This document shows positions 12,701 to 27,700 of a stretch of 64,000 bases of DNA, piece by piece. Made by a program: the position numbers and the translations under genes. The stretch is taken from contig NC_092569.1 of NCBI RefSeq assembly GCF_037975245.1, positions 28,495,668 to 28,559,667 of the forward strand, given 5' to 3'. The notes under the pieces are model-generated. The model had not been told where the DNA came from. It made no database searches and saw only the letters and a list, made by a program, of their open reading frames with translations. Every line of letters starts with the position of its first letter. Within the stretch, counting starts at the first letter, position 1. The DNA comes from Apostichopus japonicus (lineage: Eukaryota > Echinodermata > Holothuroidea > Aspidochirotida > Stichopodidae).

Positions 12701-15700
12701 TAAATGTATGGAAGCGTAGAAGGGACATATTGATGAGATATGCAACAACTCGCCAATATGAAAAGAAGTTGACAATTGACGTTTTTTTTTTTCAGGATGT
12801 ATGGAGATGATACCAAATCGTTCAAAATCTGAAAATGTATCTTTGTCGAGATACATCTCGCCAAAACGTCAAGTTTCCGTTTTTTTGTCAGCTTGCAATA
12901 TAGTCCCTCTTAATACAAGGTTATCTTCGTCTGCCAACGGGATATCCCTTTAAATTAACATGGGTCGAAACTATGAATTATTTATAATAAATAATACTTC
13001 ATCAAAGGTAATTATCGCTTCATTCGAAATTCGTAATTTAAATCACTACAGTCCAGGCATGAGACTCTTCCGCTGAAACGCGGATTTCCGATTTTTTTTT
13101 TTATCATTTTCGCGTTTTTTTCTCGTAATTCGCGTTTTTTATTATTTTTTATTATTTTTTTATTTAATTTTTTTTATTTAATTTTTTTTATTTAATTTTT
13201 TTTATTTTTTAATTTTTTGCCGAACATGCTGGACTGTGAAGGGAAGGAACACCGAATTTGACCAGTGGTGGAATCAAGTAGCACAAAGCAAGCAAAAAAG
13301 CCTTTTTTTGGTTCAAAAAAGCTAATGGATAAATTATACAAGCAGAAATTCCACACTTTTTGGCGAGTTACGTGATGTGATAGATTCCATCTAGAGTCCA
13401 CCATTTTGCATTTAAGCCCTCCTTACCTGACAAAAAAATTCTAAAGGGGAGGGGGACACCCCCTCCCCTTAAACCCCTCCCCCAGGACGGCAATCGATAA
13501 ATTTCAGATTTTTTTCCCTGGCTCAGTCTCATCCCTGCTACAGTCATACGAAATGCTTAGCAAGTTGTACAAGGGCAGAGTTAGAGCACATTGTCAGTCA
13601 AGGATCCCATCTCAAAATCTTGTCCCTAACTCATGATATGGTCGATTGAATGGAACTAATTTCGCCTGGTCAAACCCCTCATTCTTCCCTGGGATGGATC
13701 GCAGTGGGTAATCTGCGATGTCATTACGGCAAATGTTTTTCAAAACCTTTATTTTTCTATGATAATCTTCTTGTTCATTTATCCTTGATATAGTTGGAAT
13801 GTTCGCTTAGCTGTCAAGGTTCTCTGCCATTTTAGAATTTCAACAAAATGCAACTGTTTTTTTAGTAGAAATAATACTTTTCTCTGTAGATACGTTAGTT
13901 AAAAATTATCCAGAAAAGCAAAAAAACATTTTCCGTTGGATTGCCATGATCATATCATTGACTCTTTTGTTGCCAGATGCATTCAGAAAGTTCCACTTCA
14001 TTTTTTAAAAATTCATATCGTCAGCTTATAACATACTATGAGGGTGTGGGTTTTCCCTAAGGATGCAGAAATGTCAAGAATTTGTATGAAGCAGACAACT
14101 TCAGCCAGTGGAAGATATGCTTCTAAATATTCCTGTATGACGAGATAAGTAAAGTTTTGAAGCTTCTCAATATATAGAAGAAGTAAGTGTACACATAAGA
14201 TCTGCTTACAGAGGGGTAGGAGGGGGCACTGGGGGAACTACCCCCACTTTTTTCCAATATAGCAAATGTGCCCTACTGGCAAATAAAATGTGCCCTTTTG
14301 ATGAAGAACTGTCTTTTTGAATATCTTAAGCCTTTGTTAATTTTAATATATTAAATTAATTATTTAGTTTTAGTCTGTACATGCTATTCTAAAATGGCAT
14401 CCCACATCTTTTTGTAGCACGGTTAACAATAAACAATCTCAATGAAAATCAATCAATGTTGCAGCTCATTCTACTAGGATATTATTCTATACTGATGATG
14501 CCAAATCATACTTCTGTGTCTAGAGTGTTGAGACTATTGATGCATGCCTTGCTGTACTACAAAGGAGATTCACTGGAATTACTGCAGGGTCAGATACAAT
14601 ACTAACCCATATGGAGGAAATTATAATTCTACATGCAACAAATGGCATAGCTTTTAAGATATCAGATCAGCTTGTGAAAACAAACACCAGTGACATTGAT
14701 TTTCCGCAGTTTGATGCACAGCTTAGGTTGTTAAGTACTATTCTTCAGCAATTTCCTGATGTGAAAAGAATTACATCAATGAGCACAATCATTTCTGCTA
14801 TAGCAGAAACACCCAAATGTCCAACCCTTACTTTCAGAACTTGCAAAATTCATTCATATATATTTGTTGGCTCATTTAAGTACCGCTTCAGCTGAAAGAT
14901 CGTTCTCCACACAGCGTCTTCTAAAGAATTATCTGAGAAGCATAATGTCACAAAAGAGATACAATGTCTGATGTTTAAGGATGTACACAAATCTAAGACC
15001 GATGACTTGGATTTAACCGAGGTTGCTAAAGACTTTTATTCAAGGAATGAACACAGAAGGATTTTTTTTGGAAAGTTCTAAATTATGGATGGAGAGAAGT
15101 ACAGATGTAGGTTGATAGAGTCATGTGCACCATAACAGTATTGATAGCATACTAACACATCATATATATTTAAGTTATATAGCCATTGGCCGGCATGTGT
15201 ATCGGTTTATAGCATAACGAATGGTGGTTATGGAATGAGAAAGTGCCCCTCTGATGTTGTTTCCCCCCCCCCCCTGGACTTTTTGGAAGCTTCCTACCCC
15301 CCTGAATGCTTACCTGTCTATTGCAGCAATAAGGTGGTCCACTACCTGGTTATTTCTCGGACTGAAAACCAAGGGCGTAGGAACCGGGGGGCTGGGGGCG
15401 CCAGCCTCTCCCCAGTGAAAAATATAGGGGGTGGAAGTATCATTCCGTCCCCCGCTTCGCAAGTCAGAAAACCCTTTTTTCATTTCCAAATGAGAAAAAT
15501 ATCTCATTTGGAGCACCAAATTGCATCTAAGGCCAGGTGAAAATGCAAAATTATTTACAAAATGGAGTGGGTGTTGAAGTGTGCTATATTGCACCAAATT
15601 GCATCTGAGGCCACCTGGAAATTATGCAAAAAGTTTACAAAGGGGAGGGGGACACCCCCTCCCCTTAGACCCCCCCCCAGACCGGCCATCAGTCTTCAGC

Positions 15701-18700
15701 CCCCCACTCAAAAGTACCTTCCTACGCCAATGCTGAAAACGTCATTTAACATTATTTGCTCTAGTTCTCCGTTGTCATAGCATACAAGAAATTCATTTTT
15801 ATTTGAAGTTTTCTTTATTTTGATTCAATTATTTAAAACGATATACATGAATTATACACACTTTAGAAAAGAATTAGAACAATTTCCCGCTTGTAAAATA
15901 AAATAAAACTTGTTGATAAATTTATCGTAACTATTCCTGTAATGTTTCATGTGATTCTTGTTCAACAGCTGCTCGTTACAATCCTGGTCCATGCCCAGGG
16001 GCAGCACCGAAACCAAGTGACCATGTTACAAAAGAAGGTAAGTTCAACAACGAAGCAGTAAACTAAATCTATACACTAACCGTTACAGTTTAGGAAAAAT
16101 CCACTAGAGTGACGTGCGCAGGATTTGGAAGTTGATGGGGGGGGGGGGATTCTGTTACCGATTTAGGAAGAGCTTGACGTTTTATTGAAGGCCGTCCCCT
16201 CAGCCCGGAGGCGTCGTTTTATTCTTTCTCGAACAAAAATGTCATAATCCTCGACTGAGGTCAGGGCATGGTGACCTCATCAGGAGCGTTACACATAAAA
16301 TTATATCCCTCCCCTAATAAAATCAATGGAAATAAGCCCCCCCCCCCAGTCCCACCATCCACCCACTGAAAGATAGAATAATACACAAATGTGTTAATTT
16401 AATTTACATACACATATAGTATGTAAGTATGTTACAATTGAAGCGTTTGAAAAATTTCAAAATTTGCGAACTATAACACTATAAAGGAGAGGGCTTTAAC
16501 TCCTTAGACCATCCTCAGACGACATAACATCTGATGGTGATTGGGCATTCCCGTTGCTGCCCCCCCCCCCTCTCCTTGCGCATTAAACTGATCTTTTCAT
16601 ATTTCTCGGGACCTTCAGCCAGTTTCTGCGGTCAAGTTAAATGATATAAGTATCATATTTTGTTCACATTATCTGTAACAATGTTACATCCAATGCCAGC
16701 TAGCTATCACGTAAGCTAACAACATATAGTGCTTTATGCGTTTACATTTGATGTTGCATGCAGGACTTCGATAGGGACTGTTTAGTCATTGACATTAATA
16801 CCCGTAAGATTGTGAAAGGATTTTTTATTTGAGGCGGTTCGAGGGTTATTTAATCAATTTGATGTCGTCTTTATGGAAAAGCAATGTCAAATATACTGTA
16901 TGGTGTGCCCATTATGAACTTCTAAGTTTTAACCAGTGATATAAGAAACAGCCAACAACAACAAAATGTGATATTTATTTTATTAAGTTCCCATAACATT
17001 ATTTCAAATATCACAAACATCACAAACATCTAATAAGATAGAAATATATTGTTTTGTTGAATTCATTCTATTTGCATGGTTAGACTCATTTTATGAAACA
17101 ATTTATTTTATTATAATGACACTATAAATAATAAAAATAAAATATATTCTGTTTTATATACAATCACATTGTTCTTCATCACTAACTACTAATTTTCATA
17201 ATTAATTAACCATCTGAAGTTGTCGGCTATGTTTTATATTTTCGGCAAAACAAACTCAAGATTCCACGGCAATCTTATGTATGTCTTGGATTCAGAATAC
17301 AACAATGAGCAACCATCACTGGATTAGTTAAATACTAATGACTCAACACTAACACCCACAGGGCCCTTATACTTTGATATTCCCCTTAACTATTTTCTTG
17401 TGTTGTAATTGTCTCAGCTTATAAAAGTTTATCCTAATCAGTTTCTTTTATAAGATTGGTGATAGTTCAAATAAATAGAATACTTTAATGCACCACTTTG
17501 AGTACAACATTCAGTGAACTTGTGGTGACCATAATTTGCTACAGTAAATTGTGCTAGGAACCTAAATTATGAACAGGATATTGCTGTTTTAAGAATTGAT
17601 AAAATATCAAGATCTATTAGAAGTATGCAGTGTGATGGTAGCCATTTTGTGTGGCAGTGTATGTACAGTATATCTGTAGTTGGTCAATTTTGTGATTTCA
17701 GACATGGTTTGCGCATAAGGAAAGGCAACTTTTGGAACAAGTTGATTATGGTAGCATCACGTCATTGCCAATGAACCTACCATTGCAAACTAGGCGTGCA
17801 GTATATGCGGGTATGAAGGGTAAAGGGGCCGCAGTATCATTAAATCAAAGAAGCTTCTCTTTTGCATCACTTTAAGCACATATAGCTCGTTTGTGATCAT
17901 ATTATGTTGTACCTTTCATACGTACATACTGAACACCTAGGCCTAATTTGTATTACCTTTGCTAATTCATGGTAAAAATCATCTCTTCTTGAGACAATAT
18001 TATTGTCTGTATTTTGACCTACTGATAGCTACCAATATGTACTCAAGCAAACCTGTGGAGACCACCCCAAAGCAAACTACTAGCAGTGAAACAACTGGCT
18101 CGACTGTCAGGGAAGGTACAGTAAATGTAGATGTTAGGTATGTAAGGGAAGAAAGGAAGGATTCATGCTTACTAGTTCACCTGAGCCTCTTTCTTTGAGA
18201 CCATTGCCACATTGTCTTTTATTGATTTTTGTTACACTTTTTGGATCTGAATTGTGTTTATAAAAACAGCATGGCATCCTTGGTTGTCTTTATTAAGCAC
18301 CATTTTTGCCATGACAAACTCTAACTCCTTGTAAGTTACACTACGTGTTATTAGAGGCCACAACATTGTACATGTGTTTTATCACGTTTTTGTATTGCAT
18401 TTCAACATGAGCTGACTTAACAATGGTCTCTGCATGTTAGACTACATAGTCCAGCCACTTAAATTAATGAGACTCAGATGATTACCACTGTGCAATAGAA
18501 TTACAACCTTGACTGATAGAAATATATACATGTTTAAATAGTCTACAACATATCAACATTTATTCTGTACTTAAAGCCATCCTTTAAGCTAGCTGCTCAC
18601 TGCCCCGACTGACCGACGTGACCCAACTGACCGACAATGACCACACTGACCTACGTGACCCGACTGACCGACGTGACCAGACTGACCGTCATGACCTAAC

Positions 18701-21700
18701 CCTGCTCCACTGTTATGACCTAATTTTCAATAGTGGTAAAGACCCATATAGTCTTTCAACTTACCCCTGCACATTTGAACTACATATAACAATGAGTGAA
18801 GACGTCCTCGTTAAGCTAGGTGACATGTGTCATGCAAAATTATTTCTCCATTTATAACTTTGCATAATTGGTTAAACCTGTTCAATGTCTGTACTGGTAT
18901 ATAGCATGGTGGGCTCATAATTGACGCACTTAAGGATTTGATCAACGATGTCTATCAAGGAAAAATCCAAATCACTCAACTGTATGTGGTTTTCATATGT
19001 GTAGCTCCTCAGAAATGTTATGATCTCAAAATATTTAAGTTTCTGTGCTTATGCACCGTACAATTGAGCAAAATTTGACCACAAAACGTCTGCCGTGTCA
19101 AGTTCTTTCATACCCCTAAATTGACACATCCGTTGATTTATAAGCTAACTGTATTGTAGGCCGTAGTATACATCCATTGACTTTAGATGCTGTTTGCTAT
19201 GCTCTGAGCCTCTAAGCTCAGACAGGTCAGGTCCCAGAGAGAAGTGTTATCATATTGAGCTAATGTTGGTTATTTTTAGGGTGTAAGATTTCCAATTGAC
19301 CACAAAATGTGCAAAACTGGGGGGAGGGTGTTAAAAGCTTAAAAAATACCAGAATTTGGTCAGCAAATAGCTGAAATGGATTCAAACTCATGAAATATGT
19401 ACTGTAATTCTACTTGACTGCAAAAAGTTTAGGTGGCCTGCTGTATCGTTGCTAGTAATAATTGAAGATGCGTCAATTACGGGGGTGCATCAATTATGAA
19501 GCCTTTACTATATACATATATACCTGCTATTTCCTTTCACATTTGTACTGTACTGTATTGTACTGTACTGGTATATATATACATATATACCTGCTCTTTC
19601 AAACCTTTCCAATAACAACTTTTAAAGCTCTTAATCAGTATTTTATTTCCTTTCACACTTATTTTGACCAACTGATAGCTACCAATCTGTACTCAAGCAA
19701 ACCTGTGGAGACCACCCCAAAGCAAACTTCTAGCAGTGAAACAACTGACTCGACTGTCAGGGAAGGTACAGTAAATGTAGATGTTAGGTATGTAAGGGAA
19801 GAAAGGAAGGATTCATGCTTACTAGTTCACCTGAGCCTCTTTCTTTGAGACCATTGCCACTAGTTTTTTATTGATTTTTGTTTCACTTTTTGGATCTGAA
19901 TTGTGTTTATAAAAACAGCATGGCATTCTTGGTTGTCTTTAGTAAACACCATTTTTGCCATGACAAACTCTAACTCCTTGTAAGTTACACTCCATATTAT
20001 TAGAGGCCACAACATTGTACATGTGTTTTATCACGTTTTTGTATTGCATTTCAACATGAGCTGACTTAACAATGGTCTCTGCATGTTAGACTACTTAGTC
20101 CAGCCACTTAAATTAATGAGACTCAGATGATTACCACTGTGCAATAGAATTACAACCTTGACTGATAGAAATATATACATGTTTAAATAGTCTACAACAT
20201 GTCAACATTTATTCTGTACCTAAAGCCATCCTTTAAGCTAGCTGCTCACTGTCCCGACTGACCGACGTGACCCGACTGACCGACAATGACCCCATTGACC
20301 GACGTGACCCGACTGACCGACATGACCTAACCCTACTCCACTGTGATGACCTAATCTTCAACAGTGGTAAAGACCCATATAGTCTTTCAACTGACCCCTG
20401 CACATTTGAACTACATATATTAACGATTCGTGAAGACGTCCTCGTTAAGCTAGGTCACATGTGTCATGCAAAATTATTTCTCCATTTATAACTTTGCATA
20501 ATTGGTTAAAACTGTTCAATGTCTGTACTGATATATATACACATATATACCTGCTCTTTCAAACCTTTCCAATAACAACTTTGAAAGCTCTCAATCAGTA
20601 TCTTATTTCCTTTCACATTTATTTTGACCTACTGATAGCTACCAATCTGTCCTCAAGCAAACCTGTGGAGACTACCCCAAAGCAAACTTCAAGTGGTGAA
20701 ACAACTGGCTCGACTGTCAGGGAAGGTACAGTAAATGTAGATGTTAGGTATGTAAGGGAAGAAGGAAGGATTCATGCTTACTAGTTCACCTGAGCCTCTT
20801 TCTTTGAGACCATTGCCACATTGTCTTTTATTGATTTTTGTTACACTTTTTACTGTAGATCTGAATTGTGTTTATAAAAACGGTATGGCATCCTTGGTTG
20901 TCTTTAGTAAACACCATTTTTGCCATGACAAACTCTAACTCCTTGTAAGTTACACTACGTATAATTAGAGGCCACAACATTGTACATGTGTTTTATCACG
21001 TTTTTGTATTGCATTTCAACATGAGCTGACTTAACAATGGTCTCTGCATGTTAGACTACTTAGTCCAGCCACTTAAATTAATGAGACTCAGATGATTACC
21101 ACTGTGCAATAGAATTACAACCTTGACTGATAGAAATATATACATGTTTAAATAGTCTACAACATGTCAACATTAATTCTGTACCTAAAGCCATCCTTTA
21201 AGCTAGCTGCTCACTGTCCCGACTGACCGACGTGACCCGACTGACCGACAATGACCCCATTGACCGACGTGACCCGACTGACCGACATGACCTAACCCTA
21301 CTCCACTGTGATGACCTAATCTTCAACAGTGGTAAAGACCCATATAGTCTTTCAACTGACCCCTGCACATTTGAACTACATATATTAACGATTCGTGAAG
21401 ACGTCCTCGTTAAGCTAGGTGACATGTGTCATGCAAAATTATTTCTCCATTTATAACTTTGCATAATTGGTTAAAACTGTTCAATGTCTGTACTGATATA
21501 TATACACATATATACCTGCTCTTTCAAACCTTTCCAATAACAACTTTGAAAGCTCTCAATCAGTATCTTATTTCCTTTCACATTTATTTTGACCTACTGA
21601 TAGCTACCAATCTGTCCTCAAGCAAACCTGTGGAGACTACCCCAAAGCAAACTTCAAGTGGTGAAACAACTGGCTCGACTGTCAGGGAAGGTACAGTAAA

Positions 21701-24700
21701 TGGAGATGTTAGGGTAGCATACGCCCATTAAAAGCCCCATTGACTTACACACTAAATCACAAAAGTAATGTGGTCTCTAAGTCTAGATAGAAGTTTTCAC
21801 TAGCTAAACGCTACCCATCACTGGATAGCTGACAAGTTGGCCTTTCATGGCACCATCAATTTTCCGTACCATGACCGTGAAGATCTTTTGCTATCCGCGC
21901 CGGAAGTTTTCGTCACTTGTAAACAAACCTCTTCACTCAGTGGTAAACAAATTTCCTACCCTGCTCCTGGGAGGCCTAAAGGGGTCTAAAATTGCCTCAA
22001 TTGACCCAATTTTTTCACCACATGTACTTCCATTCATGCTCTTCAATGTATGCAAGCCACAAAAAACTAGATTATGATTGATAACAGGTCACAAAAGATG
22101 TTCTCCCGCTGCTTTTTGGCACTTTTCCTGAAGGAGAACAATCGAGCGGATTGATATAGACTCTAATAGGAGTATGCCACCTTAAGTAAAAAATGTTTTT
22201 TTTTTTTTTTACCAAAACGATACTTTTCATAGTCGTCACCATATAAACCACAACAGAATTCTATGCAATTATCATTTTAGGTCCATAAAGATGTATTGTC
22301 AGAGATTTCAGTATGCACGGTGCAGTGTGTAAATACACATACGAGCAATACTGTGTAAGCAGTAAACAGGTCTACGTCTGCAACAACATTTCCAGTCACC
22401 AATTTTGATAAGCTTGACCAAATTGGGTGAATCTATGATTCTTGCAGGTTTTATTGGTATCCCTGATCACAGTCCACTTGGTCTGGCTTGCCCTACCTGC
22501 AGAAACATCATCCAGAGAAGGGTCAGTGGGGAGGGCTTTTTCGTCTCTGGCTCTGAAAAGTGATGAAAACTACTTTGGTTTAGCTAAGCTGATTCCTCCC
22601 AAACTGACCTACAGGACATACCCCAATGTATTCCTGAACTGTTTGGAACATTTTAAACTGATATTGCATGTCACTCCAGTGCAATTGTTAAGTTACTAAG
22701 AATAAGAGAAGAGAATTGAAGGTGTTCTTTGCCGAAACTGGATCATCAGGATTTGTAAGCCACAGCCTCACTGTAACAGTATGTGCAGTAGTCAAAAGGA
22801 AAGCTTACTGGAATGCTATCTAGATACACTGTTCACCTCAATAGCATATCCAGTCCATTTAAAGGTTTGTGCATAGGTTGTTACAATGTATTAAAGACAG
22901 TTATAAGAGAAGAGAGGTCGATAGGGGGGCATATTTCATGATAAAACATTCAAATTTGTTGCTCGGCAAAGAACAACAACGTCAAATTACCGTATTCTCC
23001 ATTGATGTCAAGCACTGGTTCCTATAGTTACTACAGTAGATCTCCCATGGAAGCATCAGGACATCTCTTTCTGCTGTCAGAGTTGTTTGGGATTTGTTGT
23101 TACCTCATCTAACCAGTTGAGTCCATTGATACCACACCCATTCAAAGTATATAGCTGTGAATGCTGAGGACTTAGCACATCAACTTTCTCTGAAAATTGA
23201 CAAACAACAGAAAATTGATGAGGAGTGAGTATAGGCTCAAAAACCCCTTGATGCTCATATGCAGGAGCAGAAAATCCATACCTTTGTGGATTATTTGCTA
23301 AATAAGACTCAAAACATTCTCTGTGTAAGGTATTAGCACTCAGCAGCCACTCCACTTAGGATACAGACCTCATACAACATTGTGCTACAGCCGGTGTAGA
23401 CTTGGTCTAGGATACTAACATAGCGTCATTATGATTCTGAGGCCTAGGCTAACAACATAAGGGGTATTTCATGATTTGAAACTGAGTTTTTGTCCTTAGT
23501 TAAACACCAGGTACTTCCAACTTTAGCAAAAATAACCCAAAGTATGATTACCATGTACTTTAGGTGCCCACAGATGTCAAATTTCACTGAATTTAGTCGT
23601 TCACGTCACACACACTGCAGGCATTTTGGTCTGATTCTGAAGGATTTTGAATTTCGTGCATTTGGCACCTACTTAGCAGATTCGAGGAAGGAATCATATT
23701 ACGGAAGCCTTGGTAGGTCAAGGCTTAATGACCCAATAGTTTATTGGGGAGGAAAACTGGTCAGAAATGCTCAGAAGGCAGTTCTAGTCTAATGTATAGA
23801 AACGCACATGCTCTTTGTGGTACTTTTAGGCTGTAATACTAATTTATGCGTAAAATCACCCGAGCTTGAAATTTTCTGACGTTTGCTTGAAAACCATTTT
23901 TACACACCATAGCAACTACTTTGATCCAAAATTGGGACTTCAAGCACTTAAAATGAAAAATTTGGCATTTTTGCTAAAGCAAAAATGCCAAATTTTTGTA
24001 ATGTGGTCTCTAAGTCTAGATAGAAGTTTTCACTAGCTAAACGCTACCCATCACCGGATAGCTGACAAGTTGGCCTTTCATGGGCACCGACAATTTTTTG
24101 TACCATGACCGTGAAGATTTTTTGCTATCCGCGCCGGAAGTTTTCGTCACTTGGAAACAAACCTCTTCACTCAGTGGTAAACAAATTTCCTACGCTGCTC
24201 CTGGGAGGCCTAAAGGGGTCTAAAATTGCCTCAATTGACCCAATTTTCTCACCACATGTACTTCCATTCATGTTCTTTAACATGCAAGCCACAAAAAACT
24301 AGATTATGATTGATAACAGGTCACAAAAGATGTTCTCCCGCTGCTTTTTGGCACTTTTCCTGAAGGAGAACAATCGAGCGGATTGATATAGTCTCTAATA
24401 GGAGTATGCCACCTTAGGTATGCAAGGGAAGAAGGAAGGATTCATGCTTACTAGTTCACCTGAGCCTCTTTCTTTGAGACCATTGCCACATTTTCTTTTA
24501 TTGATTTTTGTTACACTTTTTGGATCTGAAATGTGTTAATAAAAACAGCATGGCATCCTTGGTTGTCTTTAGTAAACACCATTTTTGCCATGACAAACTC
24601 TAACTCCTTGTTAGTTACTATTAGAGGCCACAACATTGTACATGTGTTTTATCAAGTTTTTGTATTGCATTTCAACATGAGCTGACTTAACAATGGTCTC

Positions 24701-27700
24701 TGCATGTTAGACTACATAGTCCAGCCACTTAAATTAATGAGACTCAGATGATTACCACTGTGCAATAGAATTACAATCTTGACTGAAAGAAATATATACA
24801 TGTTTAAATAGTCTAAAAAATATCAACATTAATTCTGTACCTAAAGCCATCCTTTAAGCTAGCTGCTCACTGCCCCGACTGACCGACGTGACCCGACTGC
24901 CCGACAATGACCACACTGACCTACGTGACCCGACTGACGATGTGACCCGACTGACCGACAATGACCACACTGACCGACGTGACCCGACTGACGATGTGAC
25001 CCGACTGACCGACATGACCTAACCCTACTCCACTGTTATGACCTAATCTTCAACAGTGGTAAAGACCCATATAGTCTTTCAACTGACCCCTGCACATATG
25101 AACTACATATATTAATGATGCGTGAAGATGTCCTCGTTAAGCTAGGTGACATGTGTCATGCAAAATTATTTCTCCATTTGTAACTTTCCATAATTGGTTT
25201 AAATCGTTTAATGTCTTTACTGGTATATATACATGTATACCTGCTCTTTCAAACCTTTCCAATAACAACTTTTAAAGCTCTTAATCAGTATTTTATTTCC
25301 TTGCTTTCACATTTATTTTGACCTACTGATAGCTACCAATCTGTACTCAAGCAAACCTGTGGAGACTACCCCAAAGCAAACTTCAAGTGGTGAAACAACT
25401 GGCTCGACTGTCAGGGAAGGTACAGTAAATGTAGATGTTAGGTATGTAAGGGAAGAGGGAAGGATTTATGCTTACAAGTTCACCTGAGCCTCTTTCTTTG
25501 AGACCATTGTCACATTGTCTTTTAATGAGTTTTGTTACACTTTTTGGATCTGAATTGTGTTTATAAAAACAGCATGGCATCCTTGGTTGTCTTTATTAAA
25601 CACCATTTTTGCCATGACAAACTCTAACTCCTTGTAAGTTACTATTAGGGGCCACAACATTGTACATGTGTTTTATCACGTTTTTGTATTGCATCGCATC
25701 ATGAGCTGACTTAACAATGGTCTTTGCATGTTAGACTACATAGTCCAGCCACTTAAATTAATGAGCCTCAGATGATTACCACTGTGCAATAGAATTACAA
25801 CCTTGACTGATAGAAATATACATGTTTAAATAGTCTACAACATATCAACATTAATTCTGTACTTAAAGCCATCCTTTAAGCTAGCTGCTCACTGCCCCGA
25901 CTGACCGACGTGACCCGACTGACCGACAATGACCACACTGACCGACGTGACCCGACTGACCGACGTGACCCGACTGACCGTCATGACCTAACCCTTCTCC
26001 ACTGTTATGACCTAATTTTCAATAGTGGTAAAGACCCATAGTCTTTCAACTGACCCCTGCACATTTGAACTACATATAACAATGAGTGAAGACGTCCTCG
26101 TTAAGCTGGGTCACATGTGTCATGCAAAATTATTTCTCCATTTATAACTTTGCATAATTGGTTAAAACTGTTCAATGTCTGTACTGGTATATATATAACT
26201 GCTCTTTCAAACCTTTCCAATAACAACTTTTAAAGCTCTTAATCAGTATTTTATTTCCTTTCACATTTATTTTGACCTACTGATAGCTACCAATCTGTAC
26301 TCAAGCAAACCTGTGGAGACCACCCCAATGCAAACTACTAGCAGTGAAACAACTGGCTCGACTGTCAGAGAAGGTACAGTAAATGTAGATGTTAGGGTAG
26401 CATATGCCCATTAAAAGCCCCATTGACTTACACACTAAATCACAAAAGTAATGTGGTCTCTAATACTAGATAGAAGTTTTCACTAGCTAAACGGTACCCA
26501 TCACCGGATAGCTGATAAGTTGGCCTTTCATGGCACCATCAATTTTCCGTACCATGACCGTGAAGATTTTTTGCTATCCGCGCCGGAAGTTTTCGTCACT
26601 TGTAAACAAACCTCTTCACTCAGTGGTAAACAAATTTCCTACGCTGCTCCTGGGAGGCCTAAAGGGGTCTAAAATTGCCTCAATTGACCCAATTTTCTCA
26701 CCACATGTACTTCCATTCATGCTCTTCAACATGCAAGCCACAAAAAACTAGATTATGATTGATAACAGGTCACAAAAGATGTTCTCCCGCTGCTTTTTGG
26801 CACTTTTCCTGAAGGAGAACAATCGAGCGGATTGATATAGACTCTAATAGGAGTATGCCACCTTAGGTATGCAAGGGAAGAAGGAAGGATTCATGCTTAC
26901 TAGTTCACCTGAGCCTCTTTCTTTGAGACCATTGCCACATTTTCTTTTATTGATTTTTGTTACACTTTTTGGATCTGAAATGTGTTAATAAAAACAGCAT
27001 GGCATCCTTAGTTGTCTTTATTAACACCATTTTTGCCATGACAAACTCTAACTCCTTGTAAGTTACACTACGTATTATGAGAGGCCACAACATTGTACAT
27101 GTGTTTTATCAAGTTTTTGTATTGCATTTCAACATGAGCTGACTTAACAATGGTCTCTGCATGTTAGACTACATAGTCCAGCCACTTAAATTAATGAGAC
27201 TCAGATGATTACCACTGTGCAATAGAATTACAATCTTGACTGAAAGAAATATATAAATGTTTAAATAGTCTACAACATATCAACATTAATTCTGTACCTA
27301 AAGCCATCCTTTAAGCTAGCTGCTCACTGCCCCGACTGACCGACTTGACCCGACTGGCCGACAATGACCACACTGACCTACGTGACCCGACTGACGACGT
27401 GACCCGACTGACCGACAGTGACCCCACTGACCGACGTGACCCGACTGACGATGTGACCCGACTGACCGACATGACCTAACCCTACTCCACTGTTATGACC
27501 TAATCTTCAACAGTGGAAAAACCCATATAGTCTTTCAACTTACCCCTGCACAAATGAACTACATATATTAATGATGCGTGAAGACGTCCTCGTTAAGCTA
27601 GGTGACATGTGTCATGCAAAATTATTTCTCCATTTATAACTTTCCATAATTGGTTTAAATTGTTTAATGTCTGTACTGGTATATATACATATATACCTGA

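Noticed and set aside
15235-15780. Several 70-100-aa ORFs on both strands
   Set aside because: All lie within hAT MITE copy 1; the same shadows recur at 35.5-35.9, 52.0-52.5 and 56.1-56.6 kb.
16110-16600. Possible MITE from GTGACGTGCGCAGGA to CCTTGCGCATTAAACTG
   Set aside because: Ends are only loosely inverted and no flanking duplication could be found.
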